Below, piece by piece: positions 17,608 through 29,113 of a stretch of 64,000 nucleotides of DNA (positions are counted from its first letter, which is position 1; each line of letters begins with the position of its first letter). Position numbers and translations under genes: made by a program. This DNA comes from Brachynemurus nebulosus. Its lineage: Eukaryota > Arthropoda > Insecta > Neuroptera > Myrmeleontidae. Under the pieces are notes generated by a model. That model saw only the letters and a list, made by a program, of their open reading frames with translations, had not been told where the DNA came from and did not search any database. The stretch spans positions 57,090,660 through 57,154,659 of the forward strand of contig JAPWDM010000004.1 of NCBI GenBank assembly GCA_035578155.1, read 5' to 3'.

Positions 17608-18851
17608 AAATTCCTGGAACTGACAAGTTGAGACTTGCTTTTAAATAAAAATCCTCTCTGACTATGATGCAAACATATTATGAAATTACATCATCCTAAG
17701 TCAGCTAAAAAATCTTAAATAAACAAACACAAGCCGTATAAAGTCACGAGTTTTTATTAAATAAACAAATTAATCTTATAAAGACTTGACTCATATACAA
17801 AAAAAAAACCTCAAGTACAATTGACACCAAAATTTCCGGCAGTACAGTAGCGGTCTGAAATTTGGAGTCTGGACCCCGAAGTCTCAAAATCTGGAGTCTG
17901 AAGTCATGATTGCGGCTAGCGCTTGGTAGAGTGCCCCCCACAAAATTTAGCGGCCACCCCTTGGGTTAGGGTATTCCCCACATTTTTGACTTGGTAATGT
18001 ACCTTTCGTTTAAAATGACGCAATTAAGGCAAGCGCGTGTTGGGGTCAAGGTTTGCACGTACAGTACGCTTCAAAAAGTGGTCGGATACCTTTTTGGTCA
18101 GGGGGGCCCGCACTTTTGACACGGTAGTGTACCAAAAATTTAAGTACAGTACGGCGTCAAAAATTTGGGGCCACCCCCGAGTTAGGGTATTCCCCACATT
18201 TTTTGACGTGATAGTTCGTTTAAGATGACGTACTTAAGGCAAGCGCGTGTTGGGGCCAAGGTTTGCACGTACAGTACGTTTCAAAAAGTGATCGGATACC
18301 TTTTTGACCAGGGGGGTCCACACTTTTGACACGGTAGTGTACCAAAAATTTAAGTACAGTACGGTGTCAAAAATTTGGGGCCACCCCCGAGTTAGGGTAT
18401 TCCCCACATTTTAGACGCGGTAGTGTGCCCCATCTATCAAATTGTAACCTAAAATTCAGTCTGCGCATGCGTCGTGTACTTAAATTCAGTCTGCGCATGC
18501 GTTAGGTTTGGCTGGTAATGGGTTAACACAAAATGAAATTGTTATAAGTAAATTGTGATGATGCATAATGGGTTAACATAAATTAATTTGGTCGCTGGTA
18601 TTGACTCACCTCTTAGGAATTTCAAGGCTAACAGTATAAGCGAGTGTTGGGGTCAAATGTCAACAACAAATTTTAAATACATGTACTCAGTACGTGCCGG
18701 GTCAAAGGTCAAGGTTTGCACATCGATACAGTTTGATGACTCATCAGTTCGGAATGTGTAGTACCGTAAAATCACACGATTTCAATCATTGGCAAAAGGG
18801 TTCAAGTTGCTTAGTTTTACGGTGTCACAGAACCCGCTCAGCTATTCTACT
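17608..18851 (-). repeat. Polinton right terminal inverted repeat
   Basis: Reverse complement of 762-2007, ending GCTATTCTACT. Includes the mirror copies of the roughly 210-bp subrepeats. The length difference from the left copy (1244 against 1246 bp) is explained by the A/T run alone as far as I can see. Confidence 0.93.
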
Positions 18852-18857
18852 CGAAGC
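18852..18857 (+). repeat. Target site duplication, right copy (cgaagc)
   Basis: Exact match to 756-761, immediately outside the right TIR. Confidence 0.92.
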
Positions 18858-18988
18858 GTCGAGAGGAAGTTATTAAACAAATTATCGACAACTCTGAAAT
18901 GCTATGTGATGAATACGAACGATTTTACGACGAACTAATTGATCTCCACAATAAATGGATTCCATTGTTGGCAATAATTAATTCTTAA
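18858..18988 (+). pseudogene. Host gene exon, 3' part, ending in TAA
   Basis: Continues the frame of 440-761 in phase once the Polinton and one target copy are skipped: a charged helical stretch (REEVIKQIIDNSEMLCDEYE...) and a hydrophobic end (WIPLLAIINS) before TAA at 18986. The uninterrupted phase across the scar is strong evidence that the target was coding sequence. Confidence 0.6.
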
Positions 18989-19220
18989 CACAACAATTGA
19001 AAAAATTTTTTTACAACAATAAGATTTAATGTTTTTACTAAAGTTTCGAACAAAATTGTAATTGAAAAGTTATACTACGGTCATTTATAGTAGAAAAATA
19101 GCCTGATGACGTCAGCTGACAATTTGTACAAGTTTAAACTTATTTGCAGCTAAAAATATACAATCATATGACAAAATAATGAATCAGCGTATAGAGTTCG
19201 CAGTGGTTCAGATTGGCAAC
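18989..19220. other. Non-coding sequence 3' of the host exon
   Basis: AT-rich probable 3' UTR or flank; no gene seen. Confidence 0.4.
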
Positions 19221-19370
19221 GCCATCTTTTAACTATCAAAAAGGATTTTCGGTGCCATCTGTTGACAATTTCTCAAACTTACACACAGGGATCGCTAGTA
19301 TCCAGACTAGCATCGCCATCTAGTAGTGGAAACTTGGAATTTACAGGGCTCGAAGGTGGTTGCGCCATCT
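19221..19370 (-). promoter_or_regulatory. Cluster of four AGATGGCG-like motifs
   Basis: GCCATCT occurs at 19221, 19254, 19315 and 19364, always on the same strand; the minus strand reads (A/T)AGATGGC(G/A), and one copy reads CCACTACTAGATGGCG. This resembles the core of the CTCF insulator motif. Functional meaning is uncertain. Confidence 0.35.
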
Positions 19371-19390
19371 ATTAGGGAAATTTTGAATTC

Positions 19391-19625
19391 TTAGGTTTGG
19401 TTAGGTTAGAAATATTTTGTTAGGTTCGGTTAGGTTAGAAAAAATTTTGTTAGGTTAGGTTAGATCAAGTTCATTTGGGTTCCGTTAGATTAGATCAAAT
19501 TCCGTTGGGTTCCGTTAAGTTAGATCAAGTTCCGTTGGGTTCCCTTAGGTTAGATCAAGTTCCGTTAGGTTCCGTTAGGTTAGACCAAGTTCCGTTAGTT
19601 TCAGTTAGGTTAGAAGGAATTTTCG
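19391..19625 (+). repeat. TTAGGTTAG-type tandem repeat, about 35-bp period
   Basis: Copies of 'gttaggttagatcaagttccgttgggttcc' with substitutions, preceded by plain GGTTAGGTTAG runs. Widespread type of interspersed insect satellite; it is not the TTAGG telomere repeat. A GC-rich block (19640-19740, GGAGGAGGGG and CTCCGGCC) follows without a gene. Confidence 0.75.
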
Positions 19626-19754
19626 TTCACATTACTCCACCCACCGCCGGAGGCTTCTAGAACCGCCCCGATATCGCTACCTCCTCCTGGGGTCGCTCAA
19701 AAAATCGGGAGGAGGGGAGGAGGGCTTCGCTCCGGCCAATCCTTACTACTTTAG

Positions 19755-20363
19755 AGTTCAGCACTTCTATTTAAAGCAAAGAATGTACATGTTTCAACAT
19801 CTAAATCAGGCAAATTAACAACAGAGCATTTTAAAGAGTGGTTTCAAAATATATATTTTTCACAAACTGTTAAAAAATCTTTATTATTATTTGACTTGTG
19901 GAGTGGTCAGTGCCCAGCTGTTGTGAAAAATATCATTCCTCAAGATAACGAAGTAAAAATGTTAAGCATACAGCCAAAAACAACAGCGCTTTTACAACCA
20001 TTAGATGTATATGGCTCCCGGTTTCGGTACAATTTCGTTCGAACATTGTGTGATTCAATTCTCATATCAGATAGTGATATTGATCTACTCTCTAGGAATA
20101 ATATAAAAATACAATCCCTAGCATATAATCAATTCTCATCAGCCCGCTTTAGAGATACATTTAAATACGCCTGGTACAAGAGCGAATACATAGAACAAAG
20201 ACCAGATTACTTCGTTAATCCCGTAGAATATATTTTTTTTTTAAAACCGAAATGTCACATTTGTGGAGAACCAGCTGTTGTAAGATGTGGTTGGTATCAA
20301 AAATTTCTTTGTTTAAAACATTTTTTTGAACAGTATCATTATTGTGAAGACAATAAGCCATAG
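19755..20363 (+). pseudogene. DDE transposase C-terminal fragment (DDE_1/Tigger-like)
   Basis: The frame is open from just after a TAG at about 19752 to 20363 without a start at a sensible place, so it is 5'-truncated. It shows the catalytic-strand context LLLFDLWSGQ, the IQPKTTALLQPLDVYG motif typical of pogo/Tigger-like DDE_1 transposases, a helical region (IKIQSLAYNQFSSARFRDTFKYAWYKSEYI) and a C-terminal zinc knuckle (CHICGEPAVVRCGWYQKFLC). The N-terminal DNA-binding domain and the first catalytic Asp are missing. No element ends were found around it. Confidence 0.72.
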
Positions 20364-23194
20364 AATAATATACATTATTTTGTTATTGTAAACTATTTTA
20401 AATTAAAGATATTAACACTTTTATAATTTTTCTTACATTCATGCCAAACTAGAACAAATTTCCTTATCCTTATTATTTGACAAAAAAGAAGTATTCTATA
20501 AACTTAATTTTTTTCTAAAAGTAAAAATGCAATAATATTCTTGCATGACTTAACAAAATAAAATTTTAATATTACCTACTTGTATAAAATTTAAAGCTTT
20601 AGTCGGACATCAACAAGTATAATTTGATTTATTTTAGCCAGTTATTAATTACAAAACAATTCACTTGCTGAAAACCTTATAGAAATATTTTTATTTCGCT
20701 GATTGTCAGTAAAATTATGATTGGCACCTCAAATTAGCTGTCCAGTTTTGAGATTTTAGACTTTAAATTGCAACTTTGAGCAAAAACAGGTAAACTAGTA
20801 TTTTTCATGTAGTTTTCATATATGCTATTCAAATTTTAATATACTAAAGCATATCCACCCTATTTCAAAATGTACCCTAAATTTTACCTGAACAGCCCCT
20901 CTAGTAGGACCCTGGATTTATACACATCAATAGAAAGCTCTCTAAAAATAAAATGTATTGTCAATTTAAAGTTTTTTTCTATTTGCCGTCCTTTTCAAGT
21001 TATCAAGCAAAGTTAAAATTTTACCCTAATTTTGAGGGGTGATTTCACCCCTTAAATGGCGACGGTGGCAGATAAAAAAATACGGGTCTGTTATTTTTGC
21101 TTGTACTACATATATACCAAGTTTCATCAAAATTGCGAATTGACAGTTCAAAACCTTTCCTTGTTAGAAACTTTAAAAGCCATGATCAAACGTGGCAACA
21201 CCTAGAACGACGCACGCTTAAAAAATAAACAAAATACCTAGTATGTATACGAAAATGACAGTAAAAAAAAGAGAGCAAGTAATTTTTTAAGTTATTTATT
21301 CATTTCTTCAACTATTTTATTATTACATATTAATTAGATTTATCAGCGTAAAACTCTCGAAAACGTGAAAATAAATACATTTCTTATAGACTGAGAGCTG
21401 GCTGTATAAAAAAGTAACGAAATCAAAGAAATTGCACAAAAACAGTTCAAAGCAAAGCTCCAAAACATTGCAGATCATGGAACTATTCAACAATTCTGTA
21501 ATTTTTTTGCACAGAAAATAACCAGTTCAAGTTTGAGCTTTGGCGAAATAGAATGGATAAAACATAACGATAATGTTTACAATAAGAATAATAGTTGGAC
21601 GCCGAATTCGAAACTAAGCTGTATAAATTACATAGAAACGCTACATCGCTGATTTCTATTATAAAAGGATCCTTTTGTGTGGTCAAATTCAAAACGTCTT
21701 GTCTGCCAACGCAAACCCGTGGCTTAAAGTGGGAGCGGCCGCTTAAATAGGTTAAATTTTGATATTAAAAATTTTATAAGTTACATGAGCTATAATTATG
21801 AAAATAGTTTTTATTTATTCTTAGGACATGTAGGAAATTGTTGGCAGAGAGTTTGCTAGTGGCGAAAGTGCCGGTATATAGCGAGAAAGGGGAGTAAAAT
21901 AAAATATTCATCATCGGTTGAAAATTCATCACAAGTGCCGATTGATTGAATGTTAAATTTATTATAATAAAAATGCATGAGGTGGCCATCTGCAAAATGA
22001 CAGACAAAAAAACCGTGGCTATAACCGCGGCAGATGATTATCAAGGGCGCGCTGCTCCTCGAAATTACGTACTACATTCTGGAAATTCAGCTATTACGGC
22101 TAGAATTCAAAATCTTTATAATTTTTTTTTACCATCAAAAAGAGCGTAAAAAATTAGATAACCTTCTAAACTATTGCTCTAAGTGAACTAGCTTCTGGTA
22201 AAAATTAAATTACACATATCGACAAAATTTCAGATTCTTTTTGTTCTACTCGATCAATTTTTATACATATAATTTTTCCTGTTTTTACATTTTCTTACTG
22301 TAATTTTTAATTTCAGTTTTAACAAACTTTTAATTTTTTTTTAAATTGATGACAATATAATTTTAATTTTTAATTGCTTATTAATTTTTCTAAAGGACAT
22401 AGGTATAATAATTTTTATAATTAACACTAGAAATATTTACTTTGTGAAAATTCATATTATAAATAAATTTGGAAATTTGCGTTGTTAACTTTTCACTATA
22501 TTTAATTCTTTAAATTACGAACCAGTTTTCGAGCGATTAACTCATCTTCAGGTATCAAACAAGATTGAGGGATTTTGAATTACAATTCTTTATATAAAAC
22601 TAAATATGGTGGTGTTACTTGTGATAGTTTACTTTCAAAATAGTCCAGGAGGAATCGGCGCATGAGTACCGAAAACTATTCCATCTTAATTTTTTTATGT
22701 GATCCTCTTTAAATTGCCCTACTGATGATATAAATGCATGTTGCCATGGGGCAATCCCGTCCCATATTGTTTAAATCGAAATTGTTTAAACAATTGCAAG
22801 GAATTGTTATTTTTCAGCCGGAGAAATTTTTTTTATATTCTTTATTGAAATACAAATAAAAAAGGTCCTGCGACTTTTCACGATAAAGTTAATATTTTTA
22901 GAGATATGAATTTTTAAAGGTTCGAAAAATCTCAAATTTGGATGCTTTTGACCCATAAAAAATAGGTACCGTAAAATCGTCTAAACCGGGACACTTTTTT
23001 ACATTTTTTGGTACAATTTTATGTTTATACATGTTTCCTTCATATTACCATTAGAAAGAACGTATATTATTTGTTATATCCCGGACCTATTTGTTTCATT
23101 ATAAGTAAAAATAAAAAAAATAAAAAATAATTAATAAGTATTCGGGTCTACACCCCAAATCAGTCTTGACCCGGATACTTACTTAAATAATGTA
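20364..23194. other. AT-rich non-coding DNA
   Basis: No gene recognised. A block at about 20870-21190 ('gaggggtgatttcacccctt', 'accaagtttcatcaaaattgcg') has the look of a transposon non-coding end. Around 22510 the phrase 'acgaaccagttttcgagcgattaactcatcttcagg' (long repeat-like match, seen in many insect repeats) suggests another old element. Confidence 0.5.
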
Positions 23195-24097
23195 GTTAGT
23201 TACACCATTTAACGGAGACCCAAAAGATCTCCAAAATTTTATTCAAAATGCCAATAGTGCATACGAATTAGCTAATAGATCACAAAAACATCCAGTCGAA
23301 TTATCGATTTGTTCTAAATTAAGCGCTGAAGTAAAAACAAAAATTAGTATTTCAAATGTTCGATCATTTCAAGAGCTAAAAGATAAATTAAAAGCCGTAT
23401 ATCTTCCCATAGAAAGCTACGGTTTTTTAATGGAACAATTAGAAACAATGAAACAAAAATCAAATGAAACAATACGCGAATATTACGTTAAGTTAGATAT
23501 TATCGCAAACAAATGCCTTCTAGCTACAAAAAAAAGAAGCAACGTCTCCTACATTAGAATCTGAACAACGGATTATCCAACGAATAGCTTTACGTAGATT
23601 CATTTTCCATTCAAATTCTGAAATATCTAGAATGCTAAGGTATAAAACGTTCAGTACTTTGAATGAAGCTTTTTCACTCGCTTGTGAAGAAGAAGCCTAT
23701 CTATTAAATCATGGGCAACTAAAATATAATTCTCATTTATCTAATAATAATAATAAATACTGTGAATTTTTTAATACAAAAACGCATCACACACGATTGT
23801 AGAAATAAAAAATCGAATTATAATAATAATAATAATAACAATAACCAAGTAACCTCACAGAATAGACAATTCAAACGTACTGATTGTAACTTTAGAGGTC
23901 ATATTGAATCCGAATGTAATAAAAAGAAATACGCACAACAAACCGCTAATCCCAGTAATAGGATTGCTATTACTAATCAAAATAATTCCTACAATTTTTT
24001 AAACTTCAATCAATCCCAACTAACGGTCGAGTCTCGGGATTTCAACAATCAAATGACCGCCAACCAACAATCGAATTCAGACGAGTCCCCATCTTAG
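23195..24097 (+). pseudogene. Errantivirus gag remnant
   Basis: Begins inside gag (FNGDPKDLQNFIQNA) and covers the capsid-like region (LEQLETMKQKSNETIREYYV). The frame shifts at an A-run near 23530, is interrupted near 23800, and continues into an Asn-rich stretch and a degenerate zinc knuckle (CNFRGHIESEC). The first part of gag is missing. Confidence 0.75.
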
Positions 24098-24109
24098 AGC
24101 TTCAGTAAA

Positions 24110-24430
24110 TGATAAAAAACTAAAATTCGATAAAAGCCTGTCGAAAACAGGAAAACTAAAATTCTTTATCGACACAGGTGCAGCTACGTCTATTGTGAAA
24201 TTAGGGGAATTACATAGCTCAATTAAACCAGACGTAACCAAAAAATTAAGTTTATCCGGGATCAGTGATACTAATTTAATAACACAAGGGACAGTAGAAC
24301 TTACTTTGACAAAACCATATGATGTATTTCATTATACATTTCAAGTAATAGACCTGGATTACAACATTCCTTACTCTGGTATCCTCGGGCAAAATTTTCT
24401 TAATCACTTTAAACCACAATCTGTTATAAT
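24110..24430 (+). pseudogene. Errantivirus aspartic protease remnant
   Basis: Contains the active-site motif FIDTGAATS (about 24165-24190) and the later ILGQNFL flap-side motif (GILGQNFLNHF). Continues in the same frame into the start of the RT region. Confidence 0.8.
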
Positions 24431-25670
24431 AATAGCCGTAAAAAACTATAGGTATCCAAAAATTCATGAGGAAGAAGTAGAGAAACAAATAAATAACATG
24501 TTAGAGCAGAATATAATAAAACCCGATATAGAAGATATATTAGATAAACTCGGTGAAGCCATTTATTTCACTACTCTAGATTTAGCGAGTGGCTTCCACT
24601 AAATTGAAATGAAAGAGGAAGATAAACAGAAAACCGCATTCTGTACCTCCACAGGTCATTTCGAATTCAATAGAATGAATTTCGGCCTCCGAAATGCTCC
24701 GTCAACATTTCAAAAACTAATGAGTATCGTTCTATCAAATAATTTAGGAGATGACTGTTTCGTCTATCTGGACGATATAGTAATATATGGCAATTCTTTG
24801 AAAGATCACAATGAAAAATTAGTAAACGTGTTCGAATCACTACAAAAACATAATTTAAAATTGCAGCCAGACAAATGTGAATTTCTTCGTAAGGAAATCG
24901 CATATCTTGGCCATACAATTTCCAATATGGGCGTAAGACCCAATCCTTAAAAGATACAAGTTATTGTCGATAGAAAAGAACCACGAAACGAAAAAGGAGT
25001 AAAATCATTCCTAGGACTAACGGGCTATTACCGAATTTGGAAAAATACGCAAAATTTGCAAAATTACGCGAATATTGCAAAACCTCTTACTAATCTATTA
25101 AAACAAAATACAGTATTTAACTTCGATGAAAAATGTAGGAAATCCTTTAACACATTAAAACAAACACTTAAAAGTGAACCCTTACTTCAATATCCAAATT
25201 TTAAAGAAAAGTTTATACTTGCAACTGACGCTAGTAATGATGCAATTGTTGCCGTTTTATCCCAAGGGATAATAGGGGAAGATAAACCCATATTCTATTA
25301 ATCACTGACTCTCAACTCAGCCGAGAGGAACTAGAGCACAACGGAGAAAGAAACCCTTGCTATTGTTAAGGCCGTAAAACATTTTCGTCCATACTTATAC
25401 GGGCAAAAATTTATAATCGTAACGGATCATAAACTATTACAATGGTTAATTAACATAAAAGATCCTTCGTCACGACTAGTACGATGGCGTCTAAAATTAT
25501 CCGAATACGACTACGAAATTAAATATAAAAAAGGAACCCTTAATTCAAACGCAGATGGACTATCGCGACCTGGGTTATATAATTATGAGTTAGACCAGTT
25601 ACGTTTTAACCTCATATACGATAACTTCATACAATGGCATTACAAAAATACTGAAGACCCTAAGATAAAT
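24431..25670 (+). pseudogene. Errantivirus reverse transcriptase / RNase H remnant
   Basis: RT fingers and palm are recognisable (YFTTLDLASGFH, FGLRNAPSTFQ, and the catalytic YLDDIV at about 24765). Roughly 40-50 codons of the fingers domain are deleted between IIKP and DIEDILDKLG (about 24531). A TAA follows the LASGFH motif (24600), another stop is at 24948, and further stops fall near 25300 and 25335. RNase H shows ATDASNDAIVAVLSQG, the [14 protein letters not shown] segment and [10 protein letters not shown]. Ends with the linker motif NADGLSRP. Confidence 0.88.
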
Positions 25671-26705
25671 AGAGCAAATTTACCTCTCAAACAAATAAAA
25701 ATTTTATGTCTACCATTCTCGCGTGACTTAAGTAAAAATAATAAATTTAGTCATTACATAGAACAACACTATGATCCATCTCACCAACATAATGTTAAAA
25801 TAGGAGAAATAAGTGGATTAGAAAAATATTCAAAAACACAAATTTTATATTTATATTACGTAAAAGAAAAGGCAATGGATAAAGTTCAATGCGATCAATT
25901 ATTTAATACATTAAAAACCTTACTCTTACTAACACAACATAATAATGATGACAATGTTTATATATTTAATATATCTTATATTAGTAATTATAGTAAAACA
26001 GAAACATTTGAAAATATGATTCAATATTTAAATTTAGAAAATAATGAATTTAATATATTAATAGGCGATTTGATTCACCCAAAAAGAGACGAAATCCCTA
26101 CCATATTAAAAGAATATCATGGGAATGTTCTTGCTGGCCATCCCGGTAGTAAACGAATATGGCAGAATATTAAAAAGGTTTATTTTTGGAAGGGAAGGGA
26201 ATGAAACAACAAATTGAAAATTATGTAAAACAATGTAAAGTTTGCCAACAAATCAAAAAGACAAACGAAAAACCACCTATGGTTATTACGTCCACAGCGA
26301 ATGAATTCAACGATTTAGTTGCTTTAGCCATATCCCGTAACTCCCACAGGAAACCGTTATATACTCACTGTACAAGACGAATTAACGCGATATGTACAAG
26401 CATATTCAATCGCGGAAGCAAACTCTGAAACTACCGCCGTTTGCATGCTTAAATATTTTTCTATTTTTAGTTTTCCCAAAACAATCCTGACGGATTTAGG
26501 AAGCAACTTCACATCTAATTTGATAAAAGAATTAAATAAACTATTAAAAATTAAACATAAACAGACTATACCATATCATCCCCAATCTAATGGAGCACTA
26601 AAACGAACCCATAGTTCGATAAAAACATTTATTCGAAGCTACAAAAATAAAGACTATTTTCCGTATCTCCCGTTACCCCAAATCCGGGAATATGTTTTAA
26701 TAATA
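25671..26705 (+). pseudogene. Errantivirus integrase remnant
   Basis: The N-terminal HHCC zinc module is visible ([14 protein letters not shown] ... CKVCQQ), with a frameshift between its halves near 26190. The first core Asp region is scrambled by a frameshift near 26320. The second Asp is kept in ILTDLGSNFTS (about 26490). The third catalytic position reads GALKRTH, so the Glu is replaced by Lys. Non-functional. Confidence 0.85.
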
Positions 26706-28207
26706 TAGGCGAAGCACAAATAGCTTATAATAATATTAAGTTAGTTCACTGTTATAACATTAGTAGTATAGAAAAGATAATTGAAAAATCTAATTTAGCA
26801 AACTCTAGTAGTTTATCTTATTGTAGCATAATAAATTCAGTAGATTCTACATGTAAGCAAACACTGTTACTTATTCATAACCACTTACTAGATTTAGACG
26901 TTAGATATAATGATATTAGGAAACAATTTACTATAAAAAGCGATAAAAGAAAACGACGTGGATTAATCAACGCTTTTTCAAAACCAATAAAATGGTTATT
27001 TGGCATTCCAGATTTAGACGATGCTCATTTTTACCAGCATTCCATAGAAAGCTTAATTAACGACCAAAACAAACGCATATTCTTATGCAATCACAAATTA
27101 GGGTTATTACAGACACAATACGTAATTTAATTAAAACAACGGTTGAATTAAATGATATAGAGGCAAAACTAAACTCAAATATTCAATTGTTTAATATTTA
27201 TATGAGAAATAGTTCAAAACTAATTAATGAAAATACATTACAAATTGAAATAATTGAACATCTGTTATTAATTGAACAAATAAATAATTTAGCTGAAAAA
27301 TTAATTAAGGATTACGAAAATGCAATTACATTTACAAGACATGGAATAATAGATTATAAAATTATCTCACCTAGAACATTACTTTCGGAACTACAAAACT
27401 CATTAAAATACAATTTACCCTTTAAAGCTGCCTGGCAAAATTTAGAGTATTATTATAAATTAATTAAAGTCAAGTCATTTCACACTCATAATGAATTAGT
27501 AATTGTTATCGAAATTCCCATCACAAAACTAGATTCATATGACATTTACAAATTATATCCTATACCTGTACCTAGTAAAACTAATAACCAAATATTATCC
27601 ATCATAAAAATTAATTTCCCTTATTTAATGGTATCAAAGAGTAGAACTCATTATGTACAACTACAGTCAATTGACCAATGCACCGAATATAATATTCAAC
27701 ATTTCATCTGTTATGACGTCCATATCGTCGAAACGACACAGCATCATACATGTGAAACACAACTGTATTAAATGGAAATGGAATCCTAACTTAAAAGAGG
27801 ACTGCGTAGCATTCACTAATTCAGTAAACCTGGAATCAAAAACGACACTAGTGAATAAAACTATTCAACGCGACTACGTACCGAATATCGAGCTAAACGA
27901 AGACGACTACTGTATCCAAAAGAAAATCAACATGTCCCATCTACCCACGATTCAGCTCAAACCAATCCAATTAACGAAATTGAATCTCGACGATCTTCGC
28001 TTTGCCCAACACAGGTTGAACCAGTTCGATGAAGAACTTCAGCAACAGCTAAACAAACAATTCTTCATCCAACACGAGAACACAATATTGTATTACGCCA
28101 AGATAAGTGGAATATATCTCCTAACAACGCTAGCACTATACTACACTTACAAATGGTCATTAATAAGCCGAATATTCAACGCAGTTAAGAAGTATTTCGA
28201 GATGTGA
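26706..28207 (+). pseudogene. Errantivirus envelope (F-like) remnant
   Basis: Three overlapping frames separated by shifts near 27080 and 27740 carry an F-type insect retroviral envelope: a furin-like site RKRR at about 26948-26959 followed by a Gly-rich hydrophobic segment (fusion-peptide position), a long helical ectodomain, and near the C-terminus a membrane helix (IYLLTTLALYYTY) with a short cytoplasmic tail. The N-terminal signal peptide and receptor-binding part are degraded or absent. Described only as a relic. Confidence 0.78.
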
Positions 28208-28470
28208 CAGCCGCAACGAAATAAATTATATCAATTGCTGTTTTGGTAACACGAAGCAAGTCCGGAATCAGTACTAACCTACAGCTCCTACAACCGATTC
28301 CTTCGTTATGTATCAGCTCAAGCAGGAAGACAACGGAGACAAGACGATTCCTCCACCAGAATATACCTCGTTAGTAAGAAAAACCAAAAGCGTTACAGCA
28401 TCCGAAACAAGAAGACTACGATCAAGCAAATTAATTCTCGACGATTGATTGCAACCCATCCAATCTTCTT
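28208..28470. other. Errantivirus 3' non-coding spacer
   Basis: No gene; it separates env from the polypurine tract. Confidence 0.5.
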
Positions 28471-28483
28471 AATGAGAGAGGAG
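28471..28483 (+). promoter_or_regulatory. Polypurine tract
   Basis: AATGAGAGAGGAG directly precedes the predicted 3' LTR start TGTCGAG, as expected for the plus-strand primer. Confidence 0.7.
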
Positions 28484-29113
28484 TGTCGAGCTACGAATTT
28501 CACCCAAATTCCATAAAAATAATTATAATTGTAAAATAATCAAATAATCATTAGGAAAATCCCCTAGGATAGAAAGTCAATAAAGAAACCATATAAATAG
28601 ACCACGATTTGACCCAATAAAACATATACAAAAATTATCAAGTTTATTATCCAAACATATACAAAAATTATCAAGTTATTATTCAAACTTATACAAAAAT
28701 TATCAAACTGTTATTCAACATCATACAGTAATTACTAAAAGATTAACTACTATGTAATTTTTAATTGTTATAATAAATATTTAAATTCATTTCTTGTGTT
28801 GTTTCTTGTAAAAAGTATTATTAACTTCGACGATAAAAAGTCTATTTTAAGTGTTAGTCTATTTAAAGTGTTAGTAATTTCGACGATAAAAAGTCTATTG
28901 AAAGCATTATTAACTTCGACGATAAAAAGTCTTTTAAAAACACTCGATAATTACAAGTCGGTGTTTAACATCGCCAAATACGATAATTGTTGAAAAACCG
29001 TCAACGACATTCATCATATTGGTAAATCAAGATTTTACGGAGTTTTGTCTTCAACGAAAACTGCCCTGGTGACAGCGACGCCTTCCAATCCAATTGTGCC
29101 GCAGGACTCGACA
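28484..29113 (+). repeat. Errantivirus 3' LTR, about 630 bp
   Basis: Bounded by the 7-bp inverted termini TGTCGAG (28484) and CTCGACA (29107-29113). Contains two short tandem arrays: 'aaacatatacaaaaattatcaag' three times at 28620-28710, and 'acttcgacgataaaaagtct' three times at about 28825-28945. No partner 5' LTR is in the window, so the far end rests on the inverted termini alone. Confidence 0.65.

Larger units (their letters stand above)
762..18851 (+). mobile_element. Maverick/Polinton (adintovirus-like) element, 18.1 kb
   Basis: The element starts AGTAGAATAGC and ends with its exact reverse complement. It has long near-identical terminal inverted repeats, a 6-bp target duplication and the full Polinton gene set: protein-primed polymerase B, retrovirus-type integrase, FtsK/A32-type packaging ATPase, adenain-type protease, and major and minor jelly-roll capsid proteins. 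Polintons replicate by protein priming and integrate with a DDE integrase, and the capsid genes suggest a virion stage. All core genes are open except the minor capsid gene, which carries a frameshift and a nested LINE. Without the LINE and its duplicated target the element would be about 16.7 kb. The lack of TIR divergence argues for a recent insertion. Confidence 0.97.
23195..29113 (+). mobile_element. Decayed Ty3/gypsy errantivirus, 5'-truncated
   Basis: Gag, protease, reverse transcriptase, RNase H, integrase and envelope remnants follow in the order of insect errantiviruses, all on the plus strand, with many stops and frameshifts. A polypurine tract and one 3' LTR are present; no 5' LTR or primer-binding site was found upstream of gag, which starts abruptly near 23195. 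Old, inactive copy. Confidence 0.9.

Noticed and set aside
19391..19625. TTAGGTTAG repeats as telomeric sequence
   Set aside because: The insect telomere is a pure TTAGG array; these are degenerate 35-bp units inside ordinary sequence.
24276..24488. Antisense frames within the errantivirus and polymerase regions
   Set aside because: Shadows of the real coding frames on the other strand.
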